A DNA stretch of 64,000 bases from Mytilus galloprovincialis (lineage: Eukaryota; Mollusca; Bivalvia; Mytilida; Mytilidae). Below, one piece after another: positions 13,601-26,570 of the stretch. A program made the translations under genes and the position numbers. The notes beneath the pieces were generated by a model. The model searched no databases and was not told the DNA's origin. It worked only from the letters and a program-made list of their open reading frames with translations. The stretch spans positions 97,166,416-97,230,415 of the forward strand of contig NC_134840.1 in assembly GCF_965363235.1 (NCBI RefSeq). Reading direction: 5' to 3'. Numbering within the stretch: the first letter of the stretch is position 1; every line of letters begins with the position of its first letter.

Positions 13601-14925
13601 AAGTACTTTTAAAGTTGAATTTGGTACACCAAATAGCATTCAGATTACAGGGTTATCTATAAAAAATACGGATTAATGAAAATGTCTTGCAAGTTTGTCC
13701 GTTATCATAATTTGACGTCGCCACAAGCGTAATATGCTAGGGACGGCATGAACTGCATTCGCGTGTTCCTTCCTCCACTAAAAATAAATGTCCTGATTTC
13801 AACAAAACGAAATGATGCACACAATACAAATTAAAAATACAAATAAAAGACGATCAAAAAGTAAGAAAACTTCAGTGTCATAACTATAAGCTATTGTATG
13901 TCATTGCTTGAATATATCATACTCGGGTTGAATATATATTTGCAGCAATATTCCTCAAAAAACACACAATTACTAGCAGTAAAATTGAATATCCTATGTT
14001 AATTACAAAATCATATTGGATTGGATACTCCCGGCATTTATACTTGTGTATTATACTTTGTATTTGCCCAAAAAGGAAAGCAGGAAGAATTAGATAGTGC
14101 GCGTTTCCAATTTAACGTCATTTTTTTGTTACACTAAATGGTAGCAATATCTGACGTTGCGTCATATATCAAATATGTATGCGATATATTATATATATGC
14201 AATTTCTGCTGCAAATTTCATTTGATTTAAACAGTTAATTTGTCTAGATGAAAAGTTATGTTTGTTGAGGTTTGTGTGACCCTCTATGAACCAAATGTAT
14301 AGATAAACAAGTAAAAATTGGGTTACTATCTTTTTGACCAATTCTACTTTCACTTTCAGCAACATAAATTTTAAAAATAACAAATATTTAACAGCTGAAT
14401 GAAGCGATGACAATGTCAGATTTAAAAACCTCAAATAAATCACACACAAACATAATGCAAATTTAGTACAGTAAAAAGGTGGTGTCAGACTTATCTGTAT
14501 CGTACGATATACACGTGTATGTATTGTATTGACAACAAGATAAGCGTGGTTTTGTTTACAAATAATACACTTTTCTGTCCTCAAAATAAAAGAATGCACA
14601 CTTACCTTTGAAAATAATGCACAAGAAAACATGTCAACGTAACTTTACTACACACGGATATTGACTTCCAAGTGTCTGTTGCAAAAATTAAAATTACTGG
14701 AACCGCAAAAGATGGCAGTTCTTGAATAAACCAGGCGAATTTTGCGTTTAACATACATCCCCATCCAGATCTTGCATAACGCCCATACGGTGCGCTTAAA
14801 AATTGTAATAATAAAAGAACAAATACAGAATTAACAAAATACACATAAGATATATATTTTAACACTTCATAATCTACAGCCATCATTTTAGACACTAAAA
14901 CATCAAGTAGTGAGATAACTTCCAT
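1097..14925 (-). CDS. SRD5A1/2: Steroid 5-alpha-reductase (3-oxo-5-alpha-steroid 4-dehydrogenase), complete five-exon gene
   Basis: An NADPH-dependent integral membrane enzyme of the ER that reduces the delta-4 double bond of 3-oxo-steroids. Coding exons read on the minus strand are 14925-14606, 4252-4083, 3766-3665, 2999-2849 and 1163-1097 (320, 170, 102, 151 and 67 bp). They total 810 bp, or 269 residues plus TAG, close to the 254-259 of the human enzymes. Every junction is GT-AG and phases agree. Family landmarks in order: APYGRY; AWFIQELPSFAVP with the catalytic-type Glu at residue 69; VHYFQR with Tyr104 aligning to human SRD5A2 Tyr91; IRGGKPTP; NGYLQG; the NADPH-site stretch INIHSDHVLRNLRKPGE; YVSGANFFGEI; RAIQHHRWY; and the C-terminal KFDDYPQNRKAVIPF. 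Several hydrophobic membrane spans are evident. The first ATG (14925) is used. SRD5A1 and SRD5A2 cannot be separated by eye. Identity is very secure; activity is inferred. Confidence 0.95.
1690..1885 (-). repeat. Dispersed repeat (AATGGGGAATGTGTCAAAGAG family)
   Basis: Reverse complement of a family seen also at 46038-46310, 48073-48350, 58249-58310 and 34340-34465. The shared core runs from TTGAGAATGGAAATGGGG to a segment containing AATTCCCGCACCCGGAG. Frames read from it are repeat-derived. Confidence 0.7.
2849..2999 (-). CDS. SRD5A1/2: SRD5A exon 4
   Basis: A 151-bp exon after the acceptor TGTGTTACAG, ending CATCACAG before GTATATATA. It encodes GMFNYVSGANFFGEILEWWG ... SLAFAVFTTCNIGPRAIQHH and leaves two bases of an Arg codon. 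The donor is less canonical (GTATAT) than the others in the gene. A broken partial copy of this exon follows at 3030-3143. Confidence 0.95.
3030..3143 (-). pseudogene. Tandem partial duplicate of SRD5A exon 4 (broken)
   Basis: About 110 bp closely matches 2915-3024, which covers the acceptor side of exon 4 and its upstream intron. The copy keeps an ACAG-like acceptor, but where the true exon reads CTCAGGTGCTAAT the copy reads CTCAACTTTGCTAAT, a net gain of two bases that shifts the frame. Its downstream half and donor are absent. It lies in intron 3 and is best read as a non-functional exon relic. Confidence 0.85.
3665..3766 (-). CDS. SRD5A1/2: SRD5A exon 3
   Basis: A 102-bp exon after the acceptor TTTTATGTTTTAG, ending CCTCGTG before GTAAGTT. 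It encodes LVMFFTGMVINIHSDHVL followed by RNLRKPGETGYQIPR. This holds the Asn, Asp and Arg residues that contact NADPH in the human SRD5A2 structure (family knowledge). Phase 1 in and phase 1 out agree with exons 2 and 4. Confidence 0.95.
4083..4252 (-). CDS. SRD5A1/2: SRD5A exon 2
   Basis: Begins after CTTTTCAG and ends in TTTATTGTAG before GTAAGT. The two bases AG carried from exon 1 plus the first A complete an Arg codon. The peptide runs TFIFSFLIRGGKPTP ... NGYLQGGYLLF ... SLQFIVG, matching the second conserved block of the family. One base is left for the next codon. Confidence 0.94.
5005..5713 (+). mobile_element. Degenerate reverse-transcriptase fragment, Penelope-like type
   Basis: Two adjacent frames (5005-5406 and 5435-5713) together resemble the core of a reverse transcriptase. 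The first has FDFSTLYTILPH, a motif A-like block. The second has a GILMGINCAPLIADLF block and RYLDDILAL, the catalytic YxDD box with two aspartates. A frame break separates them near 5400-5435, and both the N-terminal part and any endonuclease are missing. From memory, the FSTLYT and NCAPLIADLFL wording fits Penelope-like elements of marine invertebrates better than LINEs. Family assignment is moderate; RT identity is strong. It is a dead copy in SRD5A intron 1. Confidence 0.75.
5744..7478 (+). repeat. Composite dispersed repeat with about 515-bp monomers
   Basis: Starts with ACTAGAGGCTCTCAAGAGCC and ends in GGACGCCAAGTGATGAGAAA AGCTCACTTG-like sequence. Blocks beginning TATAATAATATTCAAGATAA recur at about 6553 and 7068, giving a 515-bp period. 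The same monomer lies at the left window edge. An LTR-like unit interrupts it at 5873-6376. It also holds a poly-C run near 7270. Confidence 0.7.
5873..6376. mobile_element. Probable solo LTR (504 bp)
   Basis: The insert begins TGTGAC and ends GTAACA, giving TG...CA termini that are imperfect inverted repeats. It is flanked on both sides by CCAA. Uninterrupted copies of the host repeat (7379-7400) read straight across the insertion point as GTGGCCAAGTTTGGTT, so the insert boundaries are visible directly. No gag or pol sequence is present. Superfamily is not identifiable. Confidence 0.55.
7490..7662 (-). mobile_element. tRNA-derived SINE with damaged internal promoter
   Basis: Read on the minus strand it starts GCCCAGGTGGTCGAGTGGTC, an A-box-like tRNA head (TGGTCGAGTGG). 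It continues through a TGTCACAATATATCAGTAGC segment to GGCGAGGGAAAAAC and a tail with CAACCCAACAATG-like sequence. The expected B box (GGTTCGAATCC) next to GCATGGCGAGGG is missing, as if deleted. A TA microsatellite abuts its head. Confidence 0.6.
8645..8888. mobile_element. MITE copy 1 (TTACAGCT termini)
   Basis: A 244-bp element ending in inverted repeats of about 50 bp (TTACAGCTCATTTCTTTAAG at the left; the complement of its relative at the right). A second copy of the same family is at 32078-32324, with strong identity through the interior (GATAACACCCAATT, ACAGGTTAAACTAT). It has no coding capacity. Confidence 0.75.
9342..9650. repeat. Short degenerate direct repeats (AAGCGGGATACGGGAATCTG units)
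   Basis: Between 9545 and 9635 the unit AGCGGGATACGGGAATCTGAC recurs about three times at 30-bp spacing with small changes. Open frames here exist on both strands because the unit length is a multiple of three. No protein family is recognisable. Confidence 0.5.
9980..10075 (+). repeat. Dispersed repeat fragment related to 16470-16640
   Basis: Shares the order CGGAT(C/T)(T/C)AGAA(C/T)TTTTCATAA, a GGGGGCCC-rich block, then CTCCAGTGATT with a later copy near 16.5 kb. It is non-coding. Confidence 0.5.
10440..10575. repeat. Imperfect tandem GC-rich repeat
   Basis: A block reading GGCGGGGCTTATCTCATACACGG occurs at about 10481-10502 and again, slightly changed, at about 10551-10572. The units are about 70 bp apart. 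The array sits directly before the long hairpin. Confidence 0.55.
10716..10855. repeat. 140-bp near-perfect hairpin
   Basis: The left arm starts GTTACATAGTGTGCTAGTGA and the right arm ends with its exact complement. The arms pair for about 60 bp, with centre ATTCGAGCTTCGCTCTC. Only scattered mismatches occur. It is most likely a fold-back MITE remnant. Confidence 0.8.
11480..11725 (+). repeat. Dispersed repeat (shared with 26120-26325 and 26985-27215)
   Basis: This copy is in the opposite orientation to the two later ones. Shared blocks include GGAGCTGGTTCTGCCTACCC, TCAGGAGCACCTGGGAT and CTCTGGTATCTTT. Frames of about 65-95 residues in it are repeat-derived and differ between copies. Confidence 0.65.
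14606..14925 (-). CDS. SRD5A1/2: SRD5A exon 1 (start codon, first membrane spans)
   Basis: Codes for residues 1-106 and two bases of codon 107. It starts at the ATG at 14925-14923 and ends in CAAAG followed by the donor GTAAGT. It carries APYGRY, Trp65 and Glu69 in the AWFIQELPS block, and His103-Tyr104. The reading frame runs on past the donor for a few codons and then closes, so the splice is needed to continue the protein. Confidence 0.95.
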
Positions 14926-16049
14926 GATTGTCTATCCGACTAGTCTATCGCACACTACTCGGTAAATCGGAAGTTATCACGTGACTAAGTTCGCTGACAA
15001 AAAAGGGGGGTTAGTATTAAGGTATACAGCACGTATACAGAGAGAATCGTATCGGTAATAAGCATATACTATGGTCAAGACAACTTATCCGTGTCTACTA
15101 AATTTATTTGTTCTAAATATTTGTCAGTGTTATTAAAACAGTTCTATCCCCCCCGCAAAAAAAAAAAAACATCAACATGTTTTTTTCTCTTATGAAAAGA
15201 TCTGTAAACATAAGTTTGTGACAACAACAAAAAAACAAGCACTCTTGAGGAGGGTTGTCTTTTATTGGCAATCGTACCACATCTTCTCTTTTACAAGTCA
15301 TATGACACAATGTATGATAAACTGCAGAAATAACAATTCTATAAGAAATGAATAAATGGAAAAAATATAGGATTTCTGCCTCAGCTCTCTTTATATAATT
15401 TTTTATCATGTTCCATGATAGAGGACTTAAGAATTTCTTATACTTTTGTTCATGGGTAAGAAAGATAAATTCATGATCTGGTAAACAATTTTACTTGATT
15501 ACTTGATCAATATCAGTGGCAAATATTTCAGGCAGTTAGTCAGGTTTTACCTGTCGAAAGGGAGTCAGGGGTGCCCCAGTCAGCTCCTTGTGGTTAAAAA
15601 GTAAGAAACAAAAAAAGGTCAAGAAACATCCAGGTAACTTTAAGACACTGGCTTCGATTATCTGCAATTTGTAACATTTAATATATTTTGTGTGTACTGA
15701 CTTTCTTTCTACAGAAATAAATCGTTGTTCTATGTCGACGTACTTCTACATAGTAAGATGGCTAATACATATACAAATATACACCCGTACCTTCTAGAAA
15801 CTCATATCAACACACAAAGGAACGTGCCACTGGTCCACCAATTCATGCATATTTAGATAGAACGGTAAATACGGTAAAAGCATGCTATACAAACACTTTT
15901 GTAACGGTTGATATATCGGGCAGTACAGTGCAGCTACGGTTAAGATGGATGTTAATTCGGTAATGCGTCTAATGGCCATCATTGAGTCGTGCCTAAAATA
16001 CTACGGTTGCTTTTATTATGGTAACATGTTTAACTCCTTCACATTCTGT

Positions 16050-16305
16050 ATGTATGTGCCTGTCCCAAGTCAGGAGCCTGTAATTCAGTGGTTGTCGTTT
16101 GTTTATGTGTTACATTTTTGTTTTTTGTACATAAATAAGGACGTTAGTTTTCTCGTTTGAATTGTTTTACATTGTCATTTCGGGGCCTTTATTTAGCTGA
16201 CTATGCAGAATGGGCCGTACGGTGACCTATATAGTTGTTAATTTCTGTGTCATTTTGTTCTCTTATGGAGAGTTGTCTTATTGAGAATCATACCACATCT
16301 TTTTT
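16050..16305 (+). repeat. Dispersed GAGAGTTGTCTCATTGGC-family repeat
   Basis: A longer copy running from TGTATGTGCCTGTCCCAAGT to GAGTTGTCTTATTGAG and ATCATACCACAT. The 71-residue frame at 15945-16160 overlaps it and is repeat-derived. Confidence 0.7.
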
Positions 16306-16469
16306 TTTATATTGGTGGGCGGATATAAATTTTATCCATTAGCTTTATAACAACGGTCTTTTATAGGATTAAACTAATGAAGGTAGATTTCTTCTATTTT
16401 GAATATGCGGTTACTGTTGAATATGTATGCGTTCAGCTGCAGAATATGTAAATATGTTCAACATTTCGG

Positions 16470-16640
16470 TGGCGGATTCAGAACTTTTCATAAAGAAGGG
16501 GGGGGGGGGGGGGGGCTGACTGACCTAGGGGGCCCCGCTCCAGTCATGCTTCAGTGATTCCCTATCAACCAAATTTTTTTCAATAAAAGGGGTGCGGGGC
16601 CCCCAGTAACCACCCCCACCCCCATGAGACGCCTATGCAT
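16470..16640. repeat. G-run and C-run inverted-type dispersed repeat
   Basis: Opens with GGTGGCGGATTCAGAA, contains an uninterrupted G tract of about 18 at about 16499-16516, and closes with C-rich sequence (CCCCAGTAACCACCCCCACC). It resembles the CAGGGGCGGATCCAG type ends seen at 45556. Confidence 0.5.
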
Positions 16641-17535
16641 TTTAGGTACATTAAAGCACTGCGGCAAATACGCAGGGAAAAAATGTTATAAGCACTTTAT
16701 GGTAAAATGTCCAAATATATGATAGGTAAATAGCCCCTTAAGCACTACTTAGAATTAGATAAATATGTTCTTTATATTTATATAAGCAATTTTCAAGCGG
16801 ATTGTCGTCATTTTAGGAAAGATAATTATATAAAATGCTTCTACATATGCCATAAGTTAACTATACCAGTATGAAATCTGATCCCTGTCTAGAAAGAAAA
16901 CAAAACATTTTGGCAATTAGTTTCGGGAGTTACAATAGTTATTCAGTTCTGCCATCTTTTCATGAAGCAAATGCGTGAGATTTGGTCAAAATTGAAAAGA
17001 TCAAAGAGAAAAAACAATAGATCAAAGGAAAATGCCGCCAAAAAAAGCATGAACATGCGTGAGACTTGGCAGCCCTGCATGCTTGTTTCTTATTGTAGTT
17101 TCGGAAGTATACAATACTAGTCATTACTTATTGTTACTTTTTTGCGGATAACCGTACACAGTGACTTAAAATCAGAGACATATAATTATACATGTGTTCG
17201 AAGTAGTAACTGGTAGAAAATATGTCTGGTGACACGAACTTTAAAATGTACTAGCGGAACTGAATGATCATTGTTGGAAAAAAAGAAATTGAGATATTCA
17301 AAAGAGTAATATTATTCACAACATTTTAATTTTTTTGAAAGAAGCTCTGAGACTGTGAGACTGAATAATTATAGTATTGACAATCGTTGTGGGAGAGCAC
17401 GTGTCCAATTAGTGACCTTAGTCGACGCGGACGTCTGAGAAAACACCGACATAGCCTCGAGGACATAGCCAGTGGCGTAAAATAGTACTTTTTGTGCTTT
17501 GATTATTATAACAGAGTGACGTCCCTTATGTATTA

Positions 17536-17572
17536 TTTCCGGTAATTTTATTTTGTTGATGAAGCTGCAGTG
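17536..17572 (+). promoter_or_regulatory. Proximal leader of the first InaF gene with a tiny upstream ORF
   Basis: A TTTCCGG (ETS-type) core lies just upstream. The leader contains a short upstream frame, ATG-AAG-CTG-CAG-TGA (17559-17573). Its stop overlaps the proposed main ATG by one base (TGATG). This depends on the exon 1 call at 17573 being right. Confidence 0.3.
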
Positions 17573-20833
<3,261 letters not shown>

Positions 20834-23800
20834 TAGGTTAGATATGCTTAGAAAACAATAGAGATTTTAAATAGTAAACTGTTGAATATATATTGACTTG
20901 AAAAATAATCATTCAGTAGCATTAACAAATTTAACATTCACATGTTTGTACAATGTACCATACATCACATAAACTCCACTGTACATACATTGTATAATGG
21001 TGTAATAAACTGGATTCCTTTCATAAATCAACTGATGCAATGCATAATCATCTATTCAACTCATTTGGGAATCGCTATAAACAGTAGCTTTAGATTTGAT
21101 CAATTCTTACGTTTATTTCCAGATTTTGACATGGAAATCCAGACACTAGTTTACTGTGGGCAACAAGAAAGGAAGATGAGTCAGTCAGTTGTACAGTTAT
21201 CTCCCTTGTTAATGTTGTTATTTACTGTTTTATGAATTTTATTACTAACAGATTATGTCAGATATCTATCTATCATTGTTCAGTTAGCAGGATTTACTGG
21301 ACAAATGAACAGTTTTATTTTATATATTGATAGAACTGTTGAAATTTGATTTCTTGATCATTTTGAGGACCAACAAAATCTCTTTCATTTAAAGGTGTGT
21401 TCTAATTACATTCTGCCAAAACTTTGTTTGGTCTGTTTTAGATTTCCTTACCTACTCTTATTTGTACTGATGTGTTCTAGTTTAAAACTTGAAATAATCC
21501 ACAGTAAATTTTGCAATCCCATGATAACCAGATACTAATTGACATGTCTGCTGGTCAGACAGTTGCTTTCCATTGTTCCGTAGAGAAACTACATTACATG
21601 TCAAAATCATGATATTTAGTGTCATTTGTGTCAGTTATTTTAAGATTATTATCTGAATGTAACAATGGTATATTTTTGTTTATGACAAAGAATAATTTTG
21701 AAATTAACACTTTTAATATTTTGTTACGATATAATATACCTAAATTTTTCAAAGGAATAAATTAAACTATCCTGAGAAAATCCCCAAATGGACTTCTATA
21801 TACATGATATAGTTGGTTAAGTGTTGGATTACTGTTTTAGATATACTTATTCCACTTCATAATTGCTTCATTTTCTTACCTTAAAATACCATGGTCAGTA
21901 GTGGGGACCCTATAGGACACAAGGTCAATTAAAAAAATTGCCTCAGGTCACCATGTCACTTTTAAGCAAACTATATACATGTATAAGGATCTGATTCCTC
22001 GTTTTGAACATTTTTAAAGGTGACAGGTCCTTTTAAATTAGACCTCAGATTGCAGGTCACTTTGACCATATTGGATTTAATATAGTTATTTAATGAGTGG
22101 CTTATATAGCTATTATAGTATTTTCAGTACAGTTTGTTTTTTAAAGTACAAAATGTAATGGGATAGAAAATTTGAGGACGACAAGCCCAAAAATCTTTCA
22201 TCATGCCAAAAAATTGAAATACAAATTTATCAATAGTCTAGGGTAAACTGGATGACAGCGTTTATTGAAAAGCGTGTTGTGAGTATTGGATACACTTTTA
22301 CATATTTTTTGAGTGGCCAGATGAAAAAAACATAAAGTTAATTTGAAATTCATTCTAGAATTTTTTTTTACAAAGTATGGATTTTTTTATTACATATTCA
22401 TACATCAATGGGTTATATTATTAATGAACTTTTCTTAAACTTATGTTATTTCTACAAAAATATCAATTGTGAAAGGTGGCCTTAGAAATTTTATCAATGT
22501 TGTATTTTTATTTTTTGAAGTTCTGTTGTTTTAGTGTGTGTTCTTAGGGCCAGTGTTTAACTTTTGAAACAGATCCTTATAGAAAGGAATGAGAATTCTG
22601 TGTTAATTTCAATAGTAGAAATGGAAGTTTTTAATGATATTATGTTATAAACATGAATTGTGCAATAATGTTGTAATTTTTTCTTGCCAAATATTTTTGT
22701 TGTTTCTTGATATGTGCAATATTATTACATTGTGTACTTCTTTACTTATTTGTTTTGTTTGTTTATTTGTTTATATATTTATTTGAATCTCAAGATTTGT
22801 TGTATTTTACTTTTTTGTTGAAAGATTATTTTATGTATACACCATTAGTTGATTTGTTTTTATGTATTTACAGATGTTCATTTAAAGTACAGATTTTTTA
22901 GAGAAAATCAAGCTGGTTTTTTTATATAGTCAAAAATTAACAGAATTATATGAATGATATGCATTATTTTTGTTCATCCTCATTTTCCTTTCATAGTAAA
23001 AAAGAGTAATTCCTGTATTAATCTGTTAATATTTAAATGATACTAAATAATCAGGGCAATTTGTGTTGAATTTACTGGAAATGATAATCAGCTATTTACC
23101 TTTTTACACAAATTACCATTTAGGAATAATAAATTACCTCCCTTTAGCAGCAAAAGTCATTTCCATTTTATACAAACTACAGGTAGTGTGAAAATGATAT
23201 TTAAATGAATTGATTAGTATTGATTTGTATTTACTACCAAAGTAAATTGATTTAATTAAACATGTGAAGCAAACAATCCATGTAGTTCATAATTATAACC
23301 ATAATTGAACATAAAACTTCATTTCTAAACTATCCTGAATTATTTGTATTACATAATCCTCCAACTGGTGCTATTTTGTGAAAAAAAAATTGATGTCAAA
23401 GACAAATATCATGATGTCACAATTATTACAATGAAGGACTTCCCCTGTACGACCCTAATCAACAAGGACAGTTGTGTCATAAAATCAAAATTGGAAAATA
23501 AACTATTTAAAGAAATCCCAGACTCACTAAAAATAAAGAAAAAAGAGAATTGTCTCCCTTTGATAAATAATTTATAGAAAGAGGCTTCTGTTATATCTGC
23601 TTCCAGAGAAATGTTAAATCATGTTTATTAAAAAAAATTAAAAATAAATTGAAAAATTCTTGTTGTTTTAATTTATTTATGATACTTTTTTTTATAAAAG
23701 TAAATATTTGGTTTTTTTTTATTGGTTTTCATGTTAACATTTTTTTATAAAAAGAAAACACAAGTACACTGTGTACACAAATTTTAAGCAACAAATATTT

Positions 23801-23880
23801 ATAACTTTATATTTAAAAACACATCTATACTTCTTAACATTACAATAAATAAATTATTGTTACAACTTATAAAGAAAATA
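20834..23880 (+). other. AT-rich repeat-poor stretch, probable 3' UTR and downstream of the first InaF gene
   Basis: No transposon-like repeat and no recognisable coding exon for about 3 kb after the InaF stop. AATAAA-type signals occur near 21004 and 21756, among others. A long 3' UTR is plausible but its end cannot be read from sequence. Short frames here look random. Confidence 0.4.
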
Positions 23881-23884
23881 ATAT

Positions 23885-24005
23885 AGGGTTATTGCATGAA
23901 TATTGGGGAATATTGTCCCGAGTAGAATTTTATATTGCACGAGCTTGCGAGTGCAATATATGTTCTACGAGGGACAATATTCCCAAATATTCATGCAATA
24001 ACCCT
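23885..24005. repeat. Long palindrome (about 120 bp)
   Basis: The left arm is AGGGTTATTGCATGAATATT and the right arm is AATATTCATGCAATAACCCT. Inner pairing continues through GGGAATATTGTCCC and ATATTGCAC(G/T)(A)(G). It is directly followed by a second inverted-repeat unit. Confidence 0.75.
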
Positions 24006-24178
24006 TTTATTGTATAGCAATATAATATTTGAGAGTAAAAATTGGTTTAAACTAAGATTTTGTCGTTGATGACGTCATGAATTTTGAAGATTTATTGCAC
24101 TAGTGCAATATTAGAATTTATTGCATGCTAACTTTTGGTTCCGTTCTGTGGGAAATATTATATTGCTATGCAATAAAA
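24005..24178. mobile_element. MITE-like inverted repeat abutting the palindrome
   Basis: Termini TTTTATTGTATAGCAATATA and its near-complement at 24153-24178 enclose about 120 bp, including a TTGCACTAGTGCAA palindrome. With the adjacent palindrome this may be one 294-bp fold-back element. Confidence 0.65.
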
Positions 24179-24569
24179 CAGAATATAAAATGTTTACTTA
24201 AATATAATCAATGTTTTTAATTTATTGAGGCAACTTTTGAAATTATTGGAAGTTCTTTATCAAAATAGATGTTGCTGATTTTTGTTAACTCAGTATATTT
24301 AACAAAACGGTGTAGACTTGAATCTTTATTTATTTTGCGGTATTGAGGACAATAAGCATTACTGTATTTTGTCTTGTTTTTGTTTTTTTCACTTATAAAT
24401 CATTAATGTTACAAAAGGCATTAGATTACTGTGTAGTTTTTCTAATGTTGTAATTTATTTATTATTTTTATGTTTTTGTCAAATAAAAAATGAAAAATCT
24501 CTTGAAATATTATCTCAAACTACACTATCATTGCTTTCTCATCATTTGTTTTCAATACAGGTCACATCC

Positions 24570-24860
24570 AGGTTAAATTTTTTGGTCAAGGTATTTTAGA
24601 TGACATTGAAGTCCAATCAACTTGAAACTAAGTACACATGTTCCCTATGATATAATCTTTCTAACTTGTTTATTTAAATTCATTCGTTCTTATGGGAGTT
24701 AAAAGAATATAAGTAGATGTACATGTGAAACCGCTTGTTTATGATGAGTCTTATTTTTAATGTCAAATTAGAGATTTTACTCCAATTTCACAGTTCACTG
24801 ACCATAAAAATTGATAGTGTGAGTAGGACATCCGTCCGTGTACACGTACTAAGGACACAT
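24570..24860 (+). repeat. Dispersed repeat copy (AAGTCCAATCAACTTGAAAC family), copy 1
   Basis: Shares TTTTTGGTCAAGGTA, CCAATCAACTTGAAAC, GTACACATGTTCCC and TATGATATAATCTTTC with copies near 25540-25735 and 59641-59856. It is non-coding. Confidence 0.65.
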
Positions 24861-25309
24861 TTGTACTTCTGATTATATCCCAGTTGCCAATTTTGATCCT
24901 GGTCTCCCTGGTTTAATGGCCATAGAAAAATGATCGATTCATTAGGTTCATTCTCATGTTAAAGTTTTTGGTTCAGGTAGATTTACCACTCATAAAAAAA
25001 TTTGTAGGAAAAAAATTCTGATACAAGTGCCTGTGTATTACAATGAGGTTATGGTTACATAGACGTACACATGTTCACTGTGATGTGAACTATTTTATTG
25101 TTTGCGAAATTACAGTTTTGACTTAAATTCCACAGTTCACTTAACATGGAAACATGTAGTGTACAGTATAGTACATAACATGTTCTCATAGGTGATGGGT
25201 TATGTGTGTATATAACTACTTATATGACGATGTACAGACTAATTCTATTGTGTGTCTCAACGAAATAAATGTAGGCACACACATGTAGAAGACGTTTTAT
25301 ATATATTTT

Positions 25310-25735
25310 TATGCCCCCACCGTAGTGGAGGGGCATTAAGTTTTACCTTGCTCTGATTACAGATAGTGGAGGGATGTACTAAAAAGAAAGAGAAAAGGCA
25401 AGGTATGTCATATGGACAACATGATAGTATGTTCGTATGTGTTGCAATCTATTTATGAATCTAAAATCTTCGGATTTTTATTGGCTTAATAACATTCAAA
25501 TAAATGGCTTTAGAAGACACTACCTGTATCTTGTTTGTCAGTTGGTTTTGGTCGAGGTAGTTTTTGATGTAGTTGAAGTGCAATCAACTTCAAACTTAGT
25601 ACACATGTTCCCCATGATATGATCTTTCTAATTTTAATGCCAAATTAGAGTTTTTATCCCATTTTCACTGTCAACTGAACATAGAAAAGGATAGTGCGGA
25701 TGGGACATCCGTATACCAAGGACACATTCCTGTTT
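25310..25735 (+). repeat. Dispersed repeat copy 2, with ATGCCCCCACCGTAGTGG head
   Basis: Begins with a short palindrome (GCCCCCACCGTAGTGGAGGGGC) and continues into the same family as copy 1, ending near ATACCAAGGACACATTCCTG. The 61-residue frame at 25437 is part of it. Confidence 0.65.
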
Positions 25736-26119
25736 TAGTCTATCCCGTTATCGGGTTACTTTTTTGTTGCAGTAATTTAGTTGTTGTTCTATCAAGTTGA
25801 AACAAAGTGTAAATGTTCATGATGATCTAACAAATCACATGCCATAAAAAAACAGAAGTGACATGAATGCCAATGAGACAGCTATATCCAACAGAGTCCT
25901 AATGACACTGATTTAAGCAACAAAAGGTCTGGTACATCCTTTAACCATGGAAAACCCCATCGCATATAAAAAGCCCCGACTGACAAAATGTGAAAATGTA
26001 AAAAAATCAACAACAAAAACCCGGATGTCTAATATATGACAAAACATATATATGGACAGCAACCAGCTTCAGCCACTGTATGACGGACATCTTTATATCC
26101 TCTTATTAGTTTAAAAAGA

Positions 26120-26325
26120 GGGACGAAAGATACCAGAGGGACAGGTAAACTCATAGATAGAAAATAAACTGACAACGCCATGGCTAAAAATAAAAAGACA
26201 AACAATAGTACAGAAGACACAACATAGAAAACTAAAGACTAAGCAACACGTACCCAACCAAAAAATGAGATATCTCATGTGCTCCGAAAGGGTAAGCAGA
26301 TCCTGCTCCACATGCGGCACCCGTC
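26120..26325 (-). repeat. Dispersed repeat (same family as 11480-11725)
   Basis: Shared blocks are GGACGAAAGATACCAGAGGG, GACAACGCCATGGCTAAAAA and GGGTAAGCAGATCCTGCTCC. Overlapping frames on the minus strand are repeat-derived. Confidence 0.7.
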
Positions 26326-26402
26326 GTGATTCTTATGTTATTTCGAATCCGGTAAATAGCCTAGTTCGGTAGTTAACTATTCATTTATAGTTGATATTTA
26401 TC

Positions 26403-26570
26403 TTTGTTGGTGTTTACATAGAATATTTGTTTGTGTTTACATAGAATATTTGTTTGTGTTTACATAGAATATTTGTTTGTGTTTACATAGAATATTTGTT
26501 TGTGTTTGTGTTTACATAGAATATTTGTTTGTGTTTGTGTTTACATAGAATATTTGTTTGTGATTTTGGT
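26403..26570. repeat. Minisatellite, 23-bp and 29-bp units
   Basis: GTGTTTACATAGAATATTTG plus TTT recurs about seven times. Some units carry an extra GTGTTT. Copies are nearly identical, which indicates recent expansion. Confidence 0.85.

Larger units (their letters stand above)
4253..14605 (-). other. SRD5A intron 1 (10.35 kb), transposon-rich
   Basis: The stretch between exons 1 and 2 holds no coding exon that I can support. It contains a reverse transcriptase relic, a repeat block with an inserted LTR-like unit, a SINE, a MITE, tandem GC-rich repeats near 10.45-10.57 kb, a long hairpin, and AT-rich unique sequence (11.9-14.5 kb). Open frames here are short and unlike known proteins. Confidence 0.8.
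14926..17572. other. Intergenic region between the divergent SRD5A and first InaF genes
   Basis: About 2.6 kb separates the SRD5A start codon from the proposed start of the first InaF gene, which is transcribed the opposite way. Both promoters must lie here. TCACGTGAC is present at about 14978 and CACGTG at about 17399. Dispersed repeats occupy 16050-16305 and 16470-16640. No gene was recognised. Confidence 0.6.

Noticed and set aside
14189..14632. 147-codon minus frame overlapping the SRD5A exon 1 donor
   Set aside because: It reads another frame across the end of exon 1 into the intron; the composition is random-looking and the donor GTAAGT explains the region.
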